This document shows, in pieces, positions 37,012 through 45,444 of a stretch of DNA of 64,000 bases. This DNA comes from Mycobacterium sp. 155 (GTDB lineage Bacteria > Actinomycetota > Actinomycetes > Mycobacteriales > Mycobacteriaceae). Under the pieces are notes generated by a model that was not told where the DNA came from, did not search any database, and was given only the letters and a program-made list of their open reading frames with translations. The first letter of the stretch is position 1, and each line of letters begins with the position of its first letter. Both the position numbers and the translations under genes were made by a program. The stretch spans positions 1,426,001 through 1,490,000 of the forward strand of contig NZ_KB892705.1 in the NCBI RefSeq assembly GCF_000373905.1, read 5' to 3'.

Positions 37012-38625
37012 TCAGTCGACCCAGATGTTGGCCCAGAAGAGACCGTTGGGTCCGAGGCCGTTAGCGGTCGGCTCGATACCGTGCACCCGAGGAGAGCTGG
37101 CGTCGATCGTGGGGTAGTAGTAGGGGACGATGTTTCCACCGCGGTCGTACTCGATCCTCTGCATCTGGTGGGCAATGTCCTTCTGCTTGCCTGGATCAAG
37201 GGTCGAAACCGCCTCGGCGTACAAGGCGTTGTATTCCGGATCGTTTTGATGACTCTGGTTGAACGTCCCTCGGTCACCGTCCATCGCCATGCCGGCCACG
37301 ATGAGGTAGGGAGTCGTCGGCCAGAAGTCTTGCCCCAGCTGTGTTTTCCCAAGAGACTTGTCGTAGTATTCGGTCACGCTCTGTTGCTGAACGTTGAGCT
37401 GGATACCAACGTCCTTGAGCTGCGTCGCCAAAACCTCTGCAGCTGGGACCATTCCGGGACCGAATGGCGCCACCGGCATATTGATGACCAGATTCTCGGC
37501 GCCGGCCTCCTTGAGCAGCGCCTTGGCCTGGTCCAGATCCCGCTCTCGCTGCGGGATCGAGCTGTCGTACAGCGGGTCGAGCTTGCCGACGATGTCATTG
37601 CCGATCTGGCCCTGTCCGCCGAACACCTGCTGCACCATCGCATTCCGGTCGATCGTCAGACGTACCGCCTGTCGGACACGGACATCATTGAACGGTGCGA
37701 GCAACCAATTGGTGGTGAACATGCCCAGTGAACCGGACGGCTTGCTATAGACCTGCTGTCCACTGTTCTTCAACACCGTGGCCGAGTTGTTGGACAGCTG
37801 GTTGACGACGTCGACCTGATCCGACTGCAGCGCGTTGACCGCAGAGCCCTCGTCGCCAATATTGGTGACGATGAACGTATCCACATACGGTCCCGGGCCG
37901 TCCCAGTATTCCGCGTTGCGCGTGAAGGTGCTGCCAGTTCCCGGCGTGAAGGACTGGTACTTGAACGGTCCCGTACCGTCGGGATCCTTGGGGTCGAAAT
38001 CTCGGGGCACCATGATGGTGTAGTTCAGCGCTAGCGCCTCGCGCAGCACCGAATATGGCCGAGAGTATTTGACGATCAGGGTGGTTGGATCCGCGACCTT
38101 GGTCGCCGCGAAGTCGATCGGCCCGAGCGGAGCTGCAGAGAAGTACTTATTGTCGATGATCCGACGCAAGCTGTAGAGGACATCGTCAGCGGTATACGGT
38201 TTGCCCTTGTGCGTCTTGATATTCGGGTGGATCTTGATGGTCCACTCCAGGCCGGTGGCGTCCGGTTCGACCGACTGTGCCAGTGACATGACCAGCTGCC
38301 CGTTGTTATCGAGCCGCATCAAGCCGTCGTAGAGCGCGTAAGCCCGGGCCCAGTCCGCGGTGTTCGCCGGGTTCTGGCCGTCGAGGGTGTCTGCCGATCC
38401 GCCGCCGAGATAGCCGAGTGTCAGCGTGCCACCAGTCTTGGGCTGGCCACCGCCACCGCCGGCGCCGCTATTAGTGCCACCGCCCCCGCAGGCCGCCAAG
38501 GCGCCGCCGACGGCCAGCGCAGCGGCCCCGCCACCCGCGGCGCGGAGAAAGGAGCGTCGACTCCAGGTGCCCGACGCCGTCGGTAGGTAAAGCCCTGGCT
38601 GTGCGTGTTCTGCGGGATTCACCAC
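37012..38625 (-). CDS. Peptide-type ABC importer substrate-binding lipoprotein (SBP family 5), Tat signal
   Basis: The protein has a twin-arginine signal (SRRSFLRAAGGG) ending in a lipobox (ALAACGG) and then a family-5 solute-binding domain (DGLMRLDNNGQLVMSLAQSV, DVLYSLRRI). Ligands in this family range from peptides to opines, nickel and glycosides. An ATG at 38637 begins ATGGAGGAAG, which itself looks like a ribosome site for GTG 38625 or 38622; I therefore place the start at 38625. It is the first gene of a six-gene operon (binding protein to reductase), with a TTGTCGACAA operator 45 bp upstream. Confidence 0.92.
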   Translation of the reverse strand: MVNPAEHAQPGLYLPTASGTWSRRSFLRAAGGGAAALAVGGALAACGGGGTNSGAGGGGGQPKTGGTLTLGYLGGGSADTLDGQNPANTADWARAYALYDGLMRLDNNGQLVMSLAQSVEPDATGLEWTIKIHPNIKTHKGKPYTADDVLYSLRRIIDNKYFSAAPLGPIDFAATKVADPTTLIVKYSRPYSVLREALALNYTIMVPRDFDPKDPDGTGPFKYQSFTPGTGSTFTRNAEYWDGPGPYVDTFIVTNIGDEGSAVNALQSDQVDVVNQLSNNSATVLKNSGQQVYSKPSGSLGMFTTNWLLAPFNDVRVRQAVRLTIDRNAMVQQVFGGQGQIGNDIVGKLDPLYDSSIPQRERDLDQAKALLKEAGAENLVINMPVAPFGPGMVPAAEVLATQLKDVGIQLNVQQQSVTEYYDKSLGKTQLGQDFWPTTPYLIVAGMAMDGDRGTFNQSHQNDPEYNALYAEAVSTLDPGKQKDIAHQMQRIEYDRGGNIVPYYYPTIDASSPRVHGIEPTANGLGPNGLFWANIWVD

Positions 38626-38681
38626 TACTTCCTCCATCGATTCGACCTAAGCTACCGGGAGGAATCCCGCAGCCCTGACTG

Positions 38682-38691
38682 TTGTCGACAA
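38682..38691. promoter_or_regulatory. GntR/FCD operator candidate, importer-P450 operon
   Basis: TTGTCGACAA, a perfect 10-bp palindrome of the FadR/VanR type (TnGTnnACnA), lies upstream of the binding-protein gene. It recurs at 40,745 and 44,801, with near matches at 41,794 and 47,046. Confidence 0.75.
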
Positions 38692-38825
38692 TGTACCATC
38701 GGGAAGCGGGATTTCGAAGGGAAATTTATATTTTTCTGACGAGCTGCCGAACCCTGGCGCAAGCCCCGAATCTTTCAGCCACCGCAGCGCCGGGACCGTT
38801 ATTTTCTAGTGCGCAAACAGCTTTG

Positions 38826-38842
38826 GCCGACCAGCGGTCGGC
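38826..38842 (-). terminator. Hairpin terminator after aconitase-X genes
   Basis: GCCGACC-AGC-GGTCGGC is a perfect 7-bp stem with a 3-nt loop, 48 bp past the minus-strand stop at 38890. It separates the aconitase-X operon from the importer operon promoter. Confidence 0.5.
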
Positions 38843-38889
38843 TCGTATCGGCTTCTCGTCGCGGCGCGCGGCGCGAACCGCCGAGACTT

Positions 38890-39309
38890 CTACTCGCGAC
38901 TCGCGAAGAGGGCGCCACCAGCGTCGACGGTGATGGTATGCGGACCAACCAGCTCTGGCATCTCGGGAAGGATCAGCACTGTGGGACCAGTCCGGTAGAT
39001 CTCCCAAGCGGCGGCGGCCGCCACCGTCAAGATGGCATCTCGTTCAGTCAGTAGGAGAATGGCCGGGGCCGTACCAAGGCGCACGCATTCCAGAAAAGTG
39101 CTACTCGATGAGCTCGACCCCCGTGTCGCCCCCATTAGCAAGGCAGTCGCGGCCAAGCTGACGCCATGTTGTGGATGATTACGATCGATGATCGTGCCGG
39201 TCTGATCGTCGACGCCGCCCCAGAAACTGACGGGCTCACGAAGAGTGAGCAACGGGCCCGAGGCCGATCCGCCCAGGAGTAATTCGGCGTTGATCTGCTG
39301 TCTCGTCAT
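38890..39309 (-). CDS. Aconitase-X small (swivel) subunit, DUF126
   Basis: The 139-residue protein matches the AcnX swivel domain: LREPVSFWGGVDDQTGTIID, HPQHGVSLAATALLMGATRG and SSSSSTFLECVRLGTAPAI. It forms the dehydratase with the large subunit encoded just upstream, which it overlaps by 4 nt. Characterised bacterial AcnX enzymes include cis-3-hydroxy-L-proline dehydratase; this substrate is not determined here. Confidence 0.88.
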   Translation of the reverse strand: MTRQQINAELLLGGSASGPLLTLREPVSFWGGVDDQTGTIIDRNHPQHGVSLAATALLMGATRGSSSSSSTFLECVRLGTAPAILLLTERDAILTVAAAAAWEIYRTGPTVLILPEMPELVGPHTITVDAGGALFASRE

Positions 39310-40562
39310 CGAAGCGACCCATCCGTCACGGTGATCTCACCGCGGACGGCGCTGAGCAGGCAATCGGTGACGCTTGCGAGCATGACCGAGAAGCCCAGGT
39401 GTGCCGGCGCGTAGTACGCCCATTTCGCCGAGTTGGTCATCACGGCCCCCTCGGGCTGCATGATCACCGATTGCCCATAAGTGCAGGTATCGCGGACTAT
39501 GGTCACTCCACTGGCCTCCAAAATCTGTTGCGCCCCTGGCTCGGCCGCCAACACCGATCGGCTGGTGGTGGCATACGTCGGAACCCGAACCTGTTGACCA
39601 CGCAGTTGGGTTGCCATCTCGACTAACTGGGTCCGGGACAGATGCGGGGTGCCGATGCTCACGCCACCCAATGGTTCACCGCTCGATGCGGTAGTGAGTT
39701 CGCGGCGTGCCTGCCGCAGGTCGTCGAGAGTGACGGACTCCAGGCGAACGGGGTCTTGCCCGTGCAGTGCGGTGGCCAGGTCCGGCGCCTCGGGTGTGAC
39801 ACCCACGAGGTGGAACAGCGCGACACCGCCGCTGCTGGCTGCCGCCGCGCCGAAGTTCTTGCCCCAATCCTCGGTGATCTGTACCGAGCTCAAGCCCGAG
39901 AGGGCGGGGATGAGACTGCCCGTTCGACGTCCAATGTGGTGCCCCAGCAGTGAGGGAAGCAGATCGGAATCCGTTGCCTCCACCACGTCATCGCCGACCG
40001 TGAACACCATCTCGGCTCGCCGATTGGCCTCGACATGCAGGCCGCAGTAAGGAACTCGGCCGGTGATAGCCGCGCAGATATCGATCAGGTCCCCATAGCG
40101 GTTGGTGCGCAGGCCAATCATGCTGTTGCCGAAAACGATTGCATTCGACTCGGCCCATGCGACGTCTTCACCGAATGCCGGACGACCGGGCAGCTGATAC
40201 GGAGCACAGGTGAATGTGGGTCTGCACCCCAGGCTCACGTATCCCGTCATGAGCTCGCGGGCTGCGGCGCCCACCGGCTCGGCACCGCGGAACAGGTCAG
40301 GCCGGGTCAGATCGAGACCACCGACGTTCAATGTGGTCGGAACGCTGACCTGAGCCCCACCCTCGACGAGTGTCCGGACGAAATCCAGACTCGACGGTCC
40401 GTGGTACAGGCAACTGTCAACATGTGCCGACTTCACAGTGAGCAGCCGCGGCGCGGCTTGCGTCCGGGCCGCCGCCATAACAATGCGCATTGCCAGCGCG
40501 GTGGCCGCCCCGTGACTCCCGGCTAACATTTCGGCCTCAAGCTCTGTTAACTCCACGGACAT
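39306..40562 (-). CDS. Aconitase-X large catalytic subunit, DUF521
   Basis: The 418-residue protein matches the AcnX catalytic domain: LTELEAEMLAGSHGAATALA, SAHVDSCLYHG, YVSLGCRPTFTCAPYQLPG, GEDVAWAESNAIVFGNSMIG and DTCTYGQSVI with cluster-type cysteines. The family dehydrates hydroxy acids such as cis-3-hydroxyproline. It diverges from the DapA-family gene over a shared TTGTCGACAA operator. The ATG is preceded by AGGAC. Confidence 0.9.
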   Translation of the reverse strand: MSVELTELEAEMLAGSHGAATALAMRIVMAAARTQAAPRLLTVKSAHVDSCLYHGPSSLDFVRTLVEGGAQVSVPTTLNVGGLDLTRPDLFRGAEPVGAAARELMTGYVSLGCRPTFTCAPYQLPGRPAFGEDVAWAESNAIVFGNSMIGLRTNRYGDLIDICAAITGRVPYCGLHVEANRRAEMVFTVGDDVVEATDSDLLPSLLGHHIGRRTGSLIPALSGLSSVQITEDWGKNFGAAAASSGGVALFHLVGVTPEAPDLATALHGQDPVRLESVTLDDLRQARRELTTASSGEPLGGVSIGTPHLSRTQLVEMATQLRGQQVRVPTYATTSRSVLAAEPGAQQILEASGVTIVRDTCTYGQSVIMQPEGAVMTNSAKWAYYAPAHLGFSVMLASVTDCLLSAVRGEITVTDGSLR

Positions 40563-40705
40563 CGTTCGCGTCCTACTCTCCGGATAGCGCTCAGCAAGTC
40601 AGCTGCTTCCTGGCCGAGCTTGTGGATGTGCGAAACCGGTTTCGGCGCAGACCTTCTCGCACTCACCGCGTCACGATAGACGAGGCGCTCACTGAAAACT
40701 GTGAG

Positions 40706-40735
40706 TTGACGATACGTGTTTGCACCCTGCACAAT
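40706..40735 (+). promoter_or_regulatory. Putative promoter of DapA-family gene
   Basis: TTGACG (40,706-40,711) and CACAAT (40,730-40,735) are separated by 18 bp. The TTGTCGACAA palindrome starts 9 bp later, where the transcription start is expected, a typical repressor position. Confidence 0.5.
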
Positions 40736-40744
40736 TGTTGCACA

Positions 40745-40754
40745 TTGTCGACAA
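40745..40754. promoter_or_regulatory. GntR/FCD operator candidate between acnX and dapA-like genes
   Basis: A perfect TTGTCGACAA palindrome sits in the divergent gap, 22 bp before the DapA-family start and 182 bp before the AcnX start. Confidence 0.75.
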
Positions 40755-40776
40755 CACTCAAAAGGGGTTCGAAAAT

Positions 40777-41667
40777 ATGACTGGACAGCCGTGGCACGGG
40801 GTGGTGGTGGCCAGTGCGCTGCCGTTCAACGAAGATCTGTCGGTCGACTACGACAGCTTTGCTGAGCACGTGCGCTGGCTCGCGGCCAACGGCTGCTCCG
40901 GCATCACTCCGAACGGATCGCTCGGCGAATACCAGTGCTTGAACCCCGAGGAGCGAGCCAAGGTCGTAGAGGTTGCCGTTGAAGCGGCTCCCGAAGGCTT
41001 TTCGGTGGTGCCGGGCACCGGCGCGTACGGCGCACGGGAATCGGCGGCATGGGCGCAGCAAGCGAAAGACGCCGGTGCGCAGGCGATTCTGCAGCTTCCT
41101 CCGAACGCTTACCGCACCGACGAGACCATCGTCTATGACCACTTCAAGACAGTCGCCAAAGTTGGTATCCCAGTGGTGGCCTATAACAATCCGCACGACA
41201 CCAAGACGGATCTGTCGCCGGAGCTCCTGGCGAGGATGCACGCCGACGGCTTGATCGTCGCTGTCAAGGAATTCAGTGGCGACGTCCGGCGGATCTACGA
41301 GATCGCCGAGCTGGCACCCGAACTCGACGTTTTGATCGGTACCGATGATGTCCTGCTCGAGTTGGCCATCGCTGGCGCCAAGGGCTGGATCGCCGGATAC
41401 CCCAACGCCTTGCCGGCGGCCTGTGTGGAATTGTTCAACCTCGCGGTGGCAAAAGACATCGAGAAGGCCTTGCCGATGTACCGGGACCTGCACTCGCTGC
41501 TGAGGTGGGATTCGAAACCCGCGTTCGTCCAGGCGATCAAGCTGTCGATGGACATCGTGGGTCGCAAGGGCGGCCCTTGCCGGGCACCTCGCCTGCCGCT
41601 CTCGCCGGACGCGGACGCGGTGGTGCGCAAGGACACCGAAAAGGCCATCGCTGACGGGTACAAGTAA
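40777..41667 (+). CDS. DapA-family (dihydrodipicolinate synthase-like) lyase or deaminase
   Basis: The 296-residue TIM-barrel protein has the DapA-family Schiff-base lysine (LIVAVKEFSGDVRR) and tyrosine (VVAYNNPHDTKTD), with the motif NGSLGEYQCL in place of GTTGE. The N-terminal WHGVVVASALPF resembles enzymes annotated as pyrroline-4-hydroxy-2-carboxylate deaminase or keto-deoxy-sugar-acid dehydratase. Together with AcnX and an alpha-ketoglutarate semialdehyde dehydrogenase-like remnant this points to hydroxyproline-type catabolism (inference). The ATG follows AAGGGG. Confidence 0.88.
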   Translation: MTGQPWHGVVVASALPFNEDLSVDYDSFAEHVRWLAANGCSGITPNGSLGEYQCLNPEERAKVVEVAVEAAPEGFSVVPGTGAYGARESAAWAQQAKDAGAQAILQLPPNAYRTDETIVYDHFKTVAKVGIPVVAYNNPHDTKTDLSPELLARMHADGLIVAVKEFSGDVRRIYEIAELAPELDVLIGTDDVLLELAIAGAKGWIAGYPNALPAACVELFNLAVAKDIEKALPMYRDLHSLLRWDSKPAFVQAIKLSMDIVGRKGGPCRAPRLPLSPDADAVVRKDTEKAIADGYK

Positions 41668-41674
41668 CCGCCTG

Positions 41675-41712
41675 GGGATCGGCCGGCGGCCCGTGTGCCG
41701 CCCGCCGATCCC
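41675..41712 (+). terminator. Strong hairpin terminator after DapA-family gene
   Basis: GGGATCGG ... CCGATCCC arms enclose a second GC-rich stem (GGCGG / CCGCC). It begins 8 bp past the stop at 41667 and isolates the gntR promoter from read-through. Confidence 0.65.
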
Positions 41713-41793
41713 TGACGGGCCCAATGACTTGAGAAGACACGTTCGCCGTTGTCCTTCAACAGGAGCGCGTACCAGCGCAAGCGACTCGGTATA

Positions 41794-41803
41794 CTGTCGA
41801 CCA
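41794..41803. promoter_or_regulatory. Imperfect GntR operator upstream of its own gene
   Basis: CTGTCGACCA matches TTGTCGACAA at 8 of 10 positions and lies 24 bp before the gntR start. It suggests weaker autoregulation. Confidence 0.5.
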
Positions 41804-41827
41804 AATCCCGTTAAGGGGGGAAGGTTA

Positions 41828-42505
41828 GTGACGACGTTCGAGCCGCTCCAACACCAGAAAACGCCGAGTGCGGCGTTCATTCAGATTCGAGAAGCGATTC
41901 TCACCGGCGCATTGCCGCCAGGGACACAGTTGCGCGAGGCGCATATCGCCACCGAAATGAAGATCAGCCGGTCTCCGGTTCGAGAAGCACTTAGTCGACT
42001 CGAAGAGGAAGGGCTCGTCGAAAAAGTCGCCTTTCGTGGCGCATTCGTCGCTTCCGTCTCCCCGGTTACTGTCGCCGAGATCGCGCAGATCCGGGTCCTC
42101 GTCGAGCCGTATGTCGTTAATCTCGCTTTGGCCGGGTTGAGCGCTTCAGACTGGAAAATTCTAGAAGGACTGGTCGCCAAGCTCGATCGGGCCACGGACC
42201 AAAACAACAAGGCGGCGCAGATTGAGACCCATTTGGCGTTCCACCGTTTCTTTTACGAGCGGTGTGGCAACGCTCAATTGCTGGCGCTGTGGATGAGCTG
42301 GGAATCCAAACTGAAGTTGTTCCTCATCCTCGACCATGAAGCCTTCGCAGATATTCACGGGGTCGCCGCAGTGCACACCGAACTCTGCGAGATCTTCCGG
42401 TCCGGGGATCGGGATCGAATCCTCTCAGCGGTCGCCCACCATATCCATGACGCACCCGGAACCGAAGTGTCTGACGGGCACGCGGTTTCCTCCCCCGACG
42501 TCTAA
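41828..42505 (+). CDS. GntR-family (FadR/FCD) transcriptional regulator
   Basis: The 225-residue protein has an N-terminal winged HTH (AFIQIREAILTGALPPGTQL, ATEMKISRSPVREALSRLEE) and a C-terminal FCD domain with likely metal histidines (THLAFHRFFYERCGN, VAHHIHDA). FCD regulators bind TnGTnnACnA-type palindromes and release them on binding a metabolite. The five nearby TTGTCGACAA-like sites are its likely regulon. The GTG start follows GGGGGGAAGG. Its stop lies inside a 31-bp palindromic hairpin. Confidence 0.92.
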   Translation: MTTFEPLQHQKTPSAAFIQIREAILTGALPPGTQLREAHIATEMKISRSPVREALSRLEEEGLVEKVAFRGAFVASVSPVTVAEIAQIRVLVEPYVVNLALAGLSASDWKILEGLVAKLDRATDQNNKAAQIETHLAFHRFFYERCGNAQLLALWMSWESKLKLFLILDHEAFADIHGVAAVHTELCEIFRSGDRDRILSAVAHHIHDAPGTEVSDGHAVSSPDV

Positions 42506-42519
42506 GACGGCGGGGGAGG
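42489..42519. terminator. Bidirectional hairpin containing both convergent stop codons
   Basis: CCTCCCCCG and CGGGGGAGG arms enclose CGTCT-A-AGACG, giving an almost perfect 31-bp palindrome. The gntR TAA and the convergent gene's TAG fall in its centre. It would terminate transcription from both sides. Confidence 0.7.
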
Positions 42520-43224
42520 TGTCAGCACCCCGTCGATACGGCGTGGAATACGACTGTAACCGTCGCGCAACTCTTCGGGGAGTGCCGCTTCGGGGGCGTT
42601 CTGAAATGTGATCGGGCGCAGAAACCTACGGACCGCGGTCGCGCCGACAGAGGTATGTGAGGAATTGGTGGCCGGCCACGGACCGGCATGGGTTTGCGCC
42701 CAAGACACCGCCACGCGAATTGCGCTGTGCGCGACCAGTTCCGCTCCACCGTGCAAGCCGAAGACAATACCCAGAATGTCTGCGGGGACGCCGTAGGCGG
42801 TGGCGGCAGACACCAGGATGTCGTAGGAGAGCTTGGACGTGGCCGGGTGGGATTCGTGCGCTTTGACAATCACCGGACACCCCGCGGCCAAAGCTGAGGC
42901 GGTATCACCACCCACAACGGAGAACGCGAAGGGGTCGATAGTGGCTTCCAGGTAGCTGCCCTCATGCAGTACCTCACCAAAAAACCTCAACTGAAAAGCC
43001 GCCCGCGTCAGCTCGCCCTTCAGTTTCGCATCCGCGAAACCTGTTTCCAATGACGCGGTTTCGACGAGTTCAGTGCGGTGCTCCTCGACCGCCGAAGCCA
43101 TTGCGTCGAGCAGTTCTGCGCGAGACTCGCGTGCCATGTCTGCCATTGCCAGCGCCACCGCCGCGGCCCGCCGAACCAGTTCGTGGACCGCCTTAGAAGC
43201 GGCGGGTTGGGCGACCGGGGGCAA
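42502..43224 (-). pseudogene. Internally deleted aldehyde dehydrogenase (alpha-ketoglutarate semialdehyde dehydrogenase-like)
   Basis: The open 240-residue frame matches the KGSADH family in three separate pieces. Residues about 15-95 are N-terminal (LKGELTRAAFQLRFFGEVLH, EGSYLEATID). Then comes FAFSVVGGDTASALAAGCPV with VKAHESHPATS. The end is GPWPATNSSHTSVGATAVRR with RRIDGVL. Sequence between the pieces is missing in frame, including the catalytic cysteine and glutamate regions; full family members are about 500 residues. It cannot be an active dehydrogenase. Yet the frame is intact and adjoins gntR, so recent deletion or retained non-catalytic use are both possible. Confidence 0.75.
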
Positions 43225-43287
43225 TGGCGGACATGGAGTTTAAGCCTCTGCGTTAGTCGTTGTAGGAGCGCCGCGGCGGGAACCGAC

Positions 43288-44736
43288 TCAGTCGAGGGAG
43301 ATCCCGATCTGCTTGACGCGGGTGAATTCTTCGACTCCCAAGGAGCCGCCTTCCTTCCCGTATCCGGACTGATTGAATCCACCGATGGGGAGATCTGGTG
43401 CGACGACCAGATGATTGTTGATCCACACGTTTCCGAAGTTGAGCGCGTTGACCACCCGCATGGCACGGCCCACGTCGCGGGTCCACACCGATCCCGCCAG
43501 TCCGAAGTCGACGGCGTTGGCCTTCTCAATAGCGTCAGCTTCGTCGGTGAAAGTCTGAATCGTGATCACCGGTGCGAAGATCTCCTGCTGGACGAGGTCG
43601 TCATCTTGCTGGAGCCCGACGATCAGGGTCGGTTCCAGGAAGAATCCGGGCAGCTCACCACGGCCGCCGCCGTAGACAACTTTCGCATGCGGAGGACGGT
43701 TGGCAATCAACGCTTCAGCACGGTCTCGCTGCTTGGCCGAGATCAGCGGCCCCAGATCCGTGGACTCGTCGGTGGTGTCACCAACCTTGATCTTCTTCAG
43801 TTGATCGATGATCGCGTCGACCCACTTGTCTACGACCGACTCGGCCACAATCATCCGCGAGGCCGCCATACATTCCTGACCGGCGTTGTAAAGTGCTGCA
43901 CCTACCAGCTTTTCGGGAGCGGTGTCGAAATCGACATCATCGAACACGACGACGGGGGCGTTGCCTCCGAGTTCCAGCACCGTCTTGTTGGGTCGCGCGG
44001 CCGCCGCGGCGGCGATGTGGCGGCCCGTCACGGTGGAGCCGGTGAACGACACCAGGTTGACGCCGGGGTGGCCGGCCAGAGCACTGCCCACAGTCGAACC
44101 GAACCCGTTGACGATGTTGACGACGCCGGCAGGCAGATGTTTCTGCGCAAGTTCGGCGAAGGCAACCGCGGTGAGCGGAGTCAGCTCTGCAGGCTTGAGG
44201 ACGACGGTGTTTCCTGCCGCGAGCGCAGGCATGATCTTCCATACGGCCTGCCACAGCGGATAGTTCCACGGGGTGATGCCGGCGACCACACCCAACGGCT
44301 CACGACGCACGAATGTGGTTGTGCCGGAGACATATTCGGTCGCTGCTTGAGCGTTCAGCTGGCGGGCTGCACCAGCGAAGTGACGTACCGAATCTGCGAT
44401 ATCGGGCAGCTCCTCCTCGCGGGCGGCAGTAATTGGCTTGCCCGCGTCGATCACTTCGATCGCAGTAAACTCCGCGAGCCGGTCAGTGAATTCCGCTGAG
44501 ATTGCGTGCAAGATGTGCGAGCGTTCGCGAGGCGACAAGACAGCCCAGCCAGGTTGGGCACGACGTGCTGCATCCACCGCAGCGTCGACGTCAGCGACGC
44601 TCGCCGCGCGGAAGCTCGTGATGGTCTGTCCTGTTGCCGGGTTGACGACATCGATTGTCTCGTCACCCGAACCCTCGACCCACTTACCGTCGATGAGATT
44701 GGCGACCGTCGGCAGGTTCGGCGCGTTGAATGTCAC
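43288..44736 (-). CDS. Aldehyde dehydrogenase (betaine/gamma-aminobutyraldehyde type)
   Basis: The 482-residue protein has the family motifs: [31 protein letters not shown], catalytic Glu in [12 protein letters not shown] and catalytic Cys in [12 protein letters not shown], plus EIFAPVI. It resembles betaine aldehyde or aminobutyraldehyde dehydrogenases and would oxidise an amino-aldehyde or similar product with NAD. The GTG at 44736 has AAGGAG about 6 nt upstream and starts next to the conserved region; a frame extending to 44826 would run through the operator. A perfect TTGTCGACAA lies 64 bp upstream. Confidence 0.93.
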   Translation of the reverse strand: MTFNAPNLPTVANLIDGKWVEGSGDETIDVVNPATGQTITSFRAASVADVDAAVDAARRAQPGWAVLSPRERSHILHAISAEFTDRLAEFTAIEVIDAGKPITAAREEELPDIADSVRHFAGAARQLNAQAATEYVSGTTTFVRREPLGVVAGITPWNYPLWQAVWKIMPALAAGNTVVLKPAELTPLTAVAFAELAQKHLPAGVVNIVNGFGSTVGSALAGHPGVNLVSFTGSTVTGRHIAAAAAARPNKTVLELGGNAPVVVFDDVDFDTAPEKLVGAALYNAGQECMAASRMIVAESVVDKWVDAIIDQLKKIKVGDTTDESTDLGPLISAKQRDRAEALIANRPPHAKVVYGGGRGELPGFFLEPTLIVGLQQDDDLVQQEIFAPVITIQTFTDEADAIEKANAVDFGLAGSVWTRDVGRAMRVVNALNFGNVWINNHLVVAPDLPIGGFNQSGYGKEGGSLGVEEFTRVKQIGISLD

Positions 44737-44800
44737 GAGGGCTCCTTGAGGCTGGGGGACAAGGCCTGCTGCATCAACCAAGCCGTCCATCTGTTGCGCG

Positions 44801-44810
44801 TTGTCGACAA
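44801..44810. promoter_or_regulatory. GntR/FCD operator candidate upstream of aldehyde dehydrogenase
   Basis: A perfect TTGTCGACAA. A possible -10 (CATATT, on the minus strand) overlaps its distal edge, consistent with repression. Confidence 0.75.
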
Positions 44811-44938
44811 TATGCCAAATTTGCACCGCATGGCAAGTCCGAAAATTGCTGTTTCCTCAGCGAATTACCGACGTTTGCAGCGCAGCGACAACGAAGGGGA
44901 GCTGCGAGGCCGCGCCTGCAGCACAGGGTTTTTCGGCG

Positions 44939-45442
44939 TCATTCGCCAGTTGTCGACACGTAAATCGATCCACGTTCGATCACCGGATCCAGCAGGCCGC
45001 TGCCAATCTCGTCAGCGGCCAGTGATATCGGCGCCGGGTCGCGGCGTTGGCCCGGATAACCGATGAGTGTCTTGACCTGGGGTGTCATGAAATATGCGCC
45101 GGCCACCACCGAAGACAACGGATCGAAGACTGCACGATCATCGCGCCACAGCTGCTTGAGGGTCTGCCACATCTCAGCCTTAGGCACTGCGGCGAGGCGG
45201 CCCACCGCGGCCATGACGGTGTCAAAAACATCCACGCGAGCCGAAAGGGCCAGTTGCAGAAATACCACATAGTCCTCGACGTCGCTGGGTTTGGGGTTCT
45301 GTCCGGTCGCCGGGATCAGTGAGTCGGCGATTCGAAGCAACACTTCCTGCTCTTTGTCGCTGAGTGGGCGCGGAGGTCGACTCCGATGTGGCGGCACCGA
45401 AAGTCGTTGTTGCAGAGCGCGTTCACCATCTAATGCAGTCAT
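44939..45442 (-). CDS. Gluconate 2-dehydrogenase subunit 3-like protein
   Basis: The 167-residue protein matches the small subunit-3 family that pairs with FAD-dependent GMC dehydrogenases: LSDKEQEVLLRIADSLIPAT, VAGAYFMTPQVKTLIGYPGQ. It starts 2 bp after the stop of the GMC gene and is its likely partner or chaperone. It has no Tat signal, though in many systems this subunit carries one for co-export. Confidence 0.85.
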   Translation of the reverse strand: MTALDGERALQQRLSVPPHRSRPPRPLSDKEQEVLLRIADSLIPATGQNPKPSDVEDYVVFLQLALSARVDVFDTVMAAVGRLAAVPKAEMWQTLKQLWRDDRAVFDPLSSVVAGAYFMTPQVKTLIGYPGQRRDPAPISLAADEIGSGLLDPVIERGSIYVSTTGE

Positions 45443-45444
45443 GA

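Noticed and set aside
44950..44959. TTGTCGACAC, 9 of 10 match to the GntR palindrome
   Set aside because: It lies in the last codons of the subunit-3-like gene and could be chance coding sequence. It might be a distal site but is not needed to explain the regulon.
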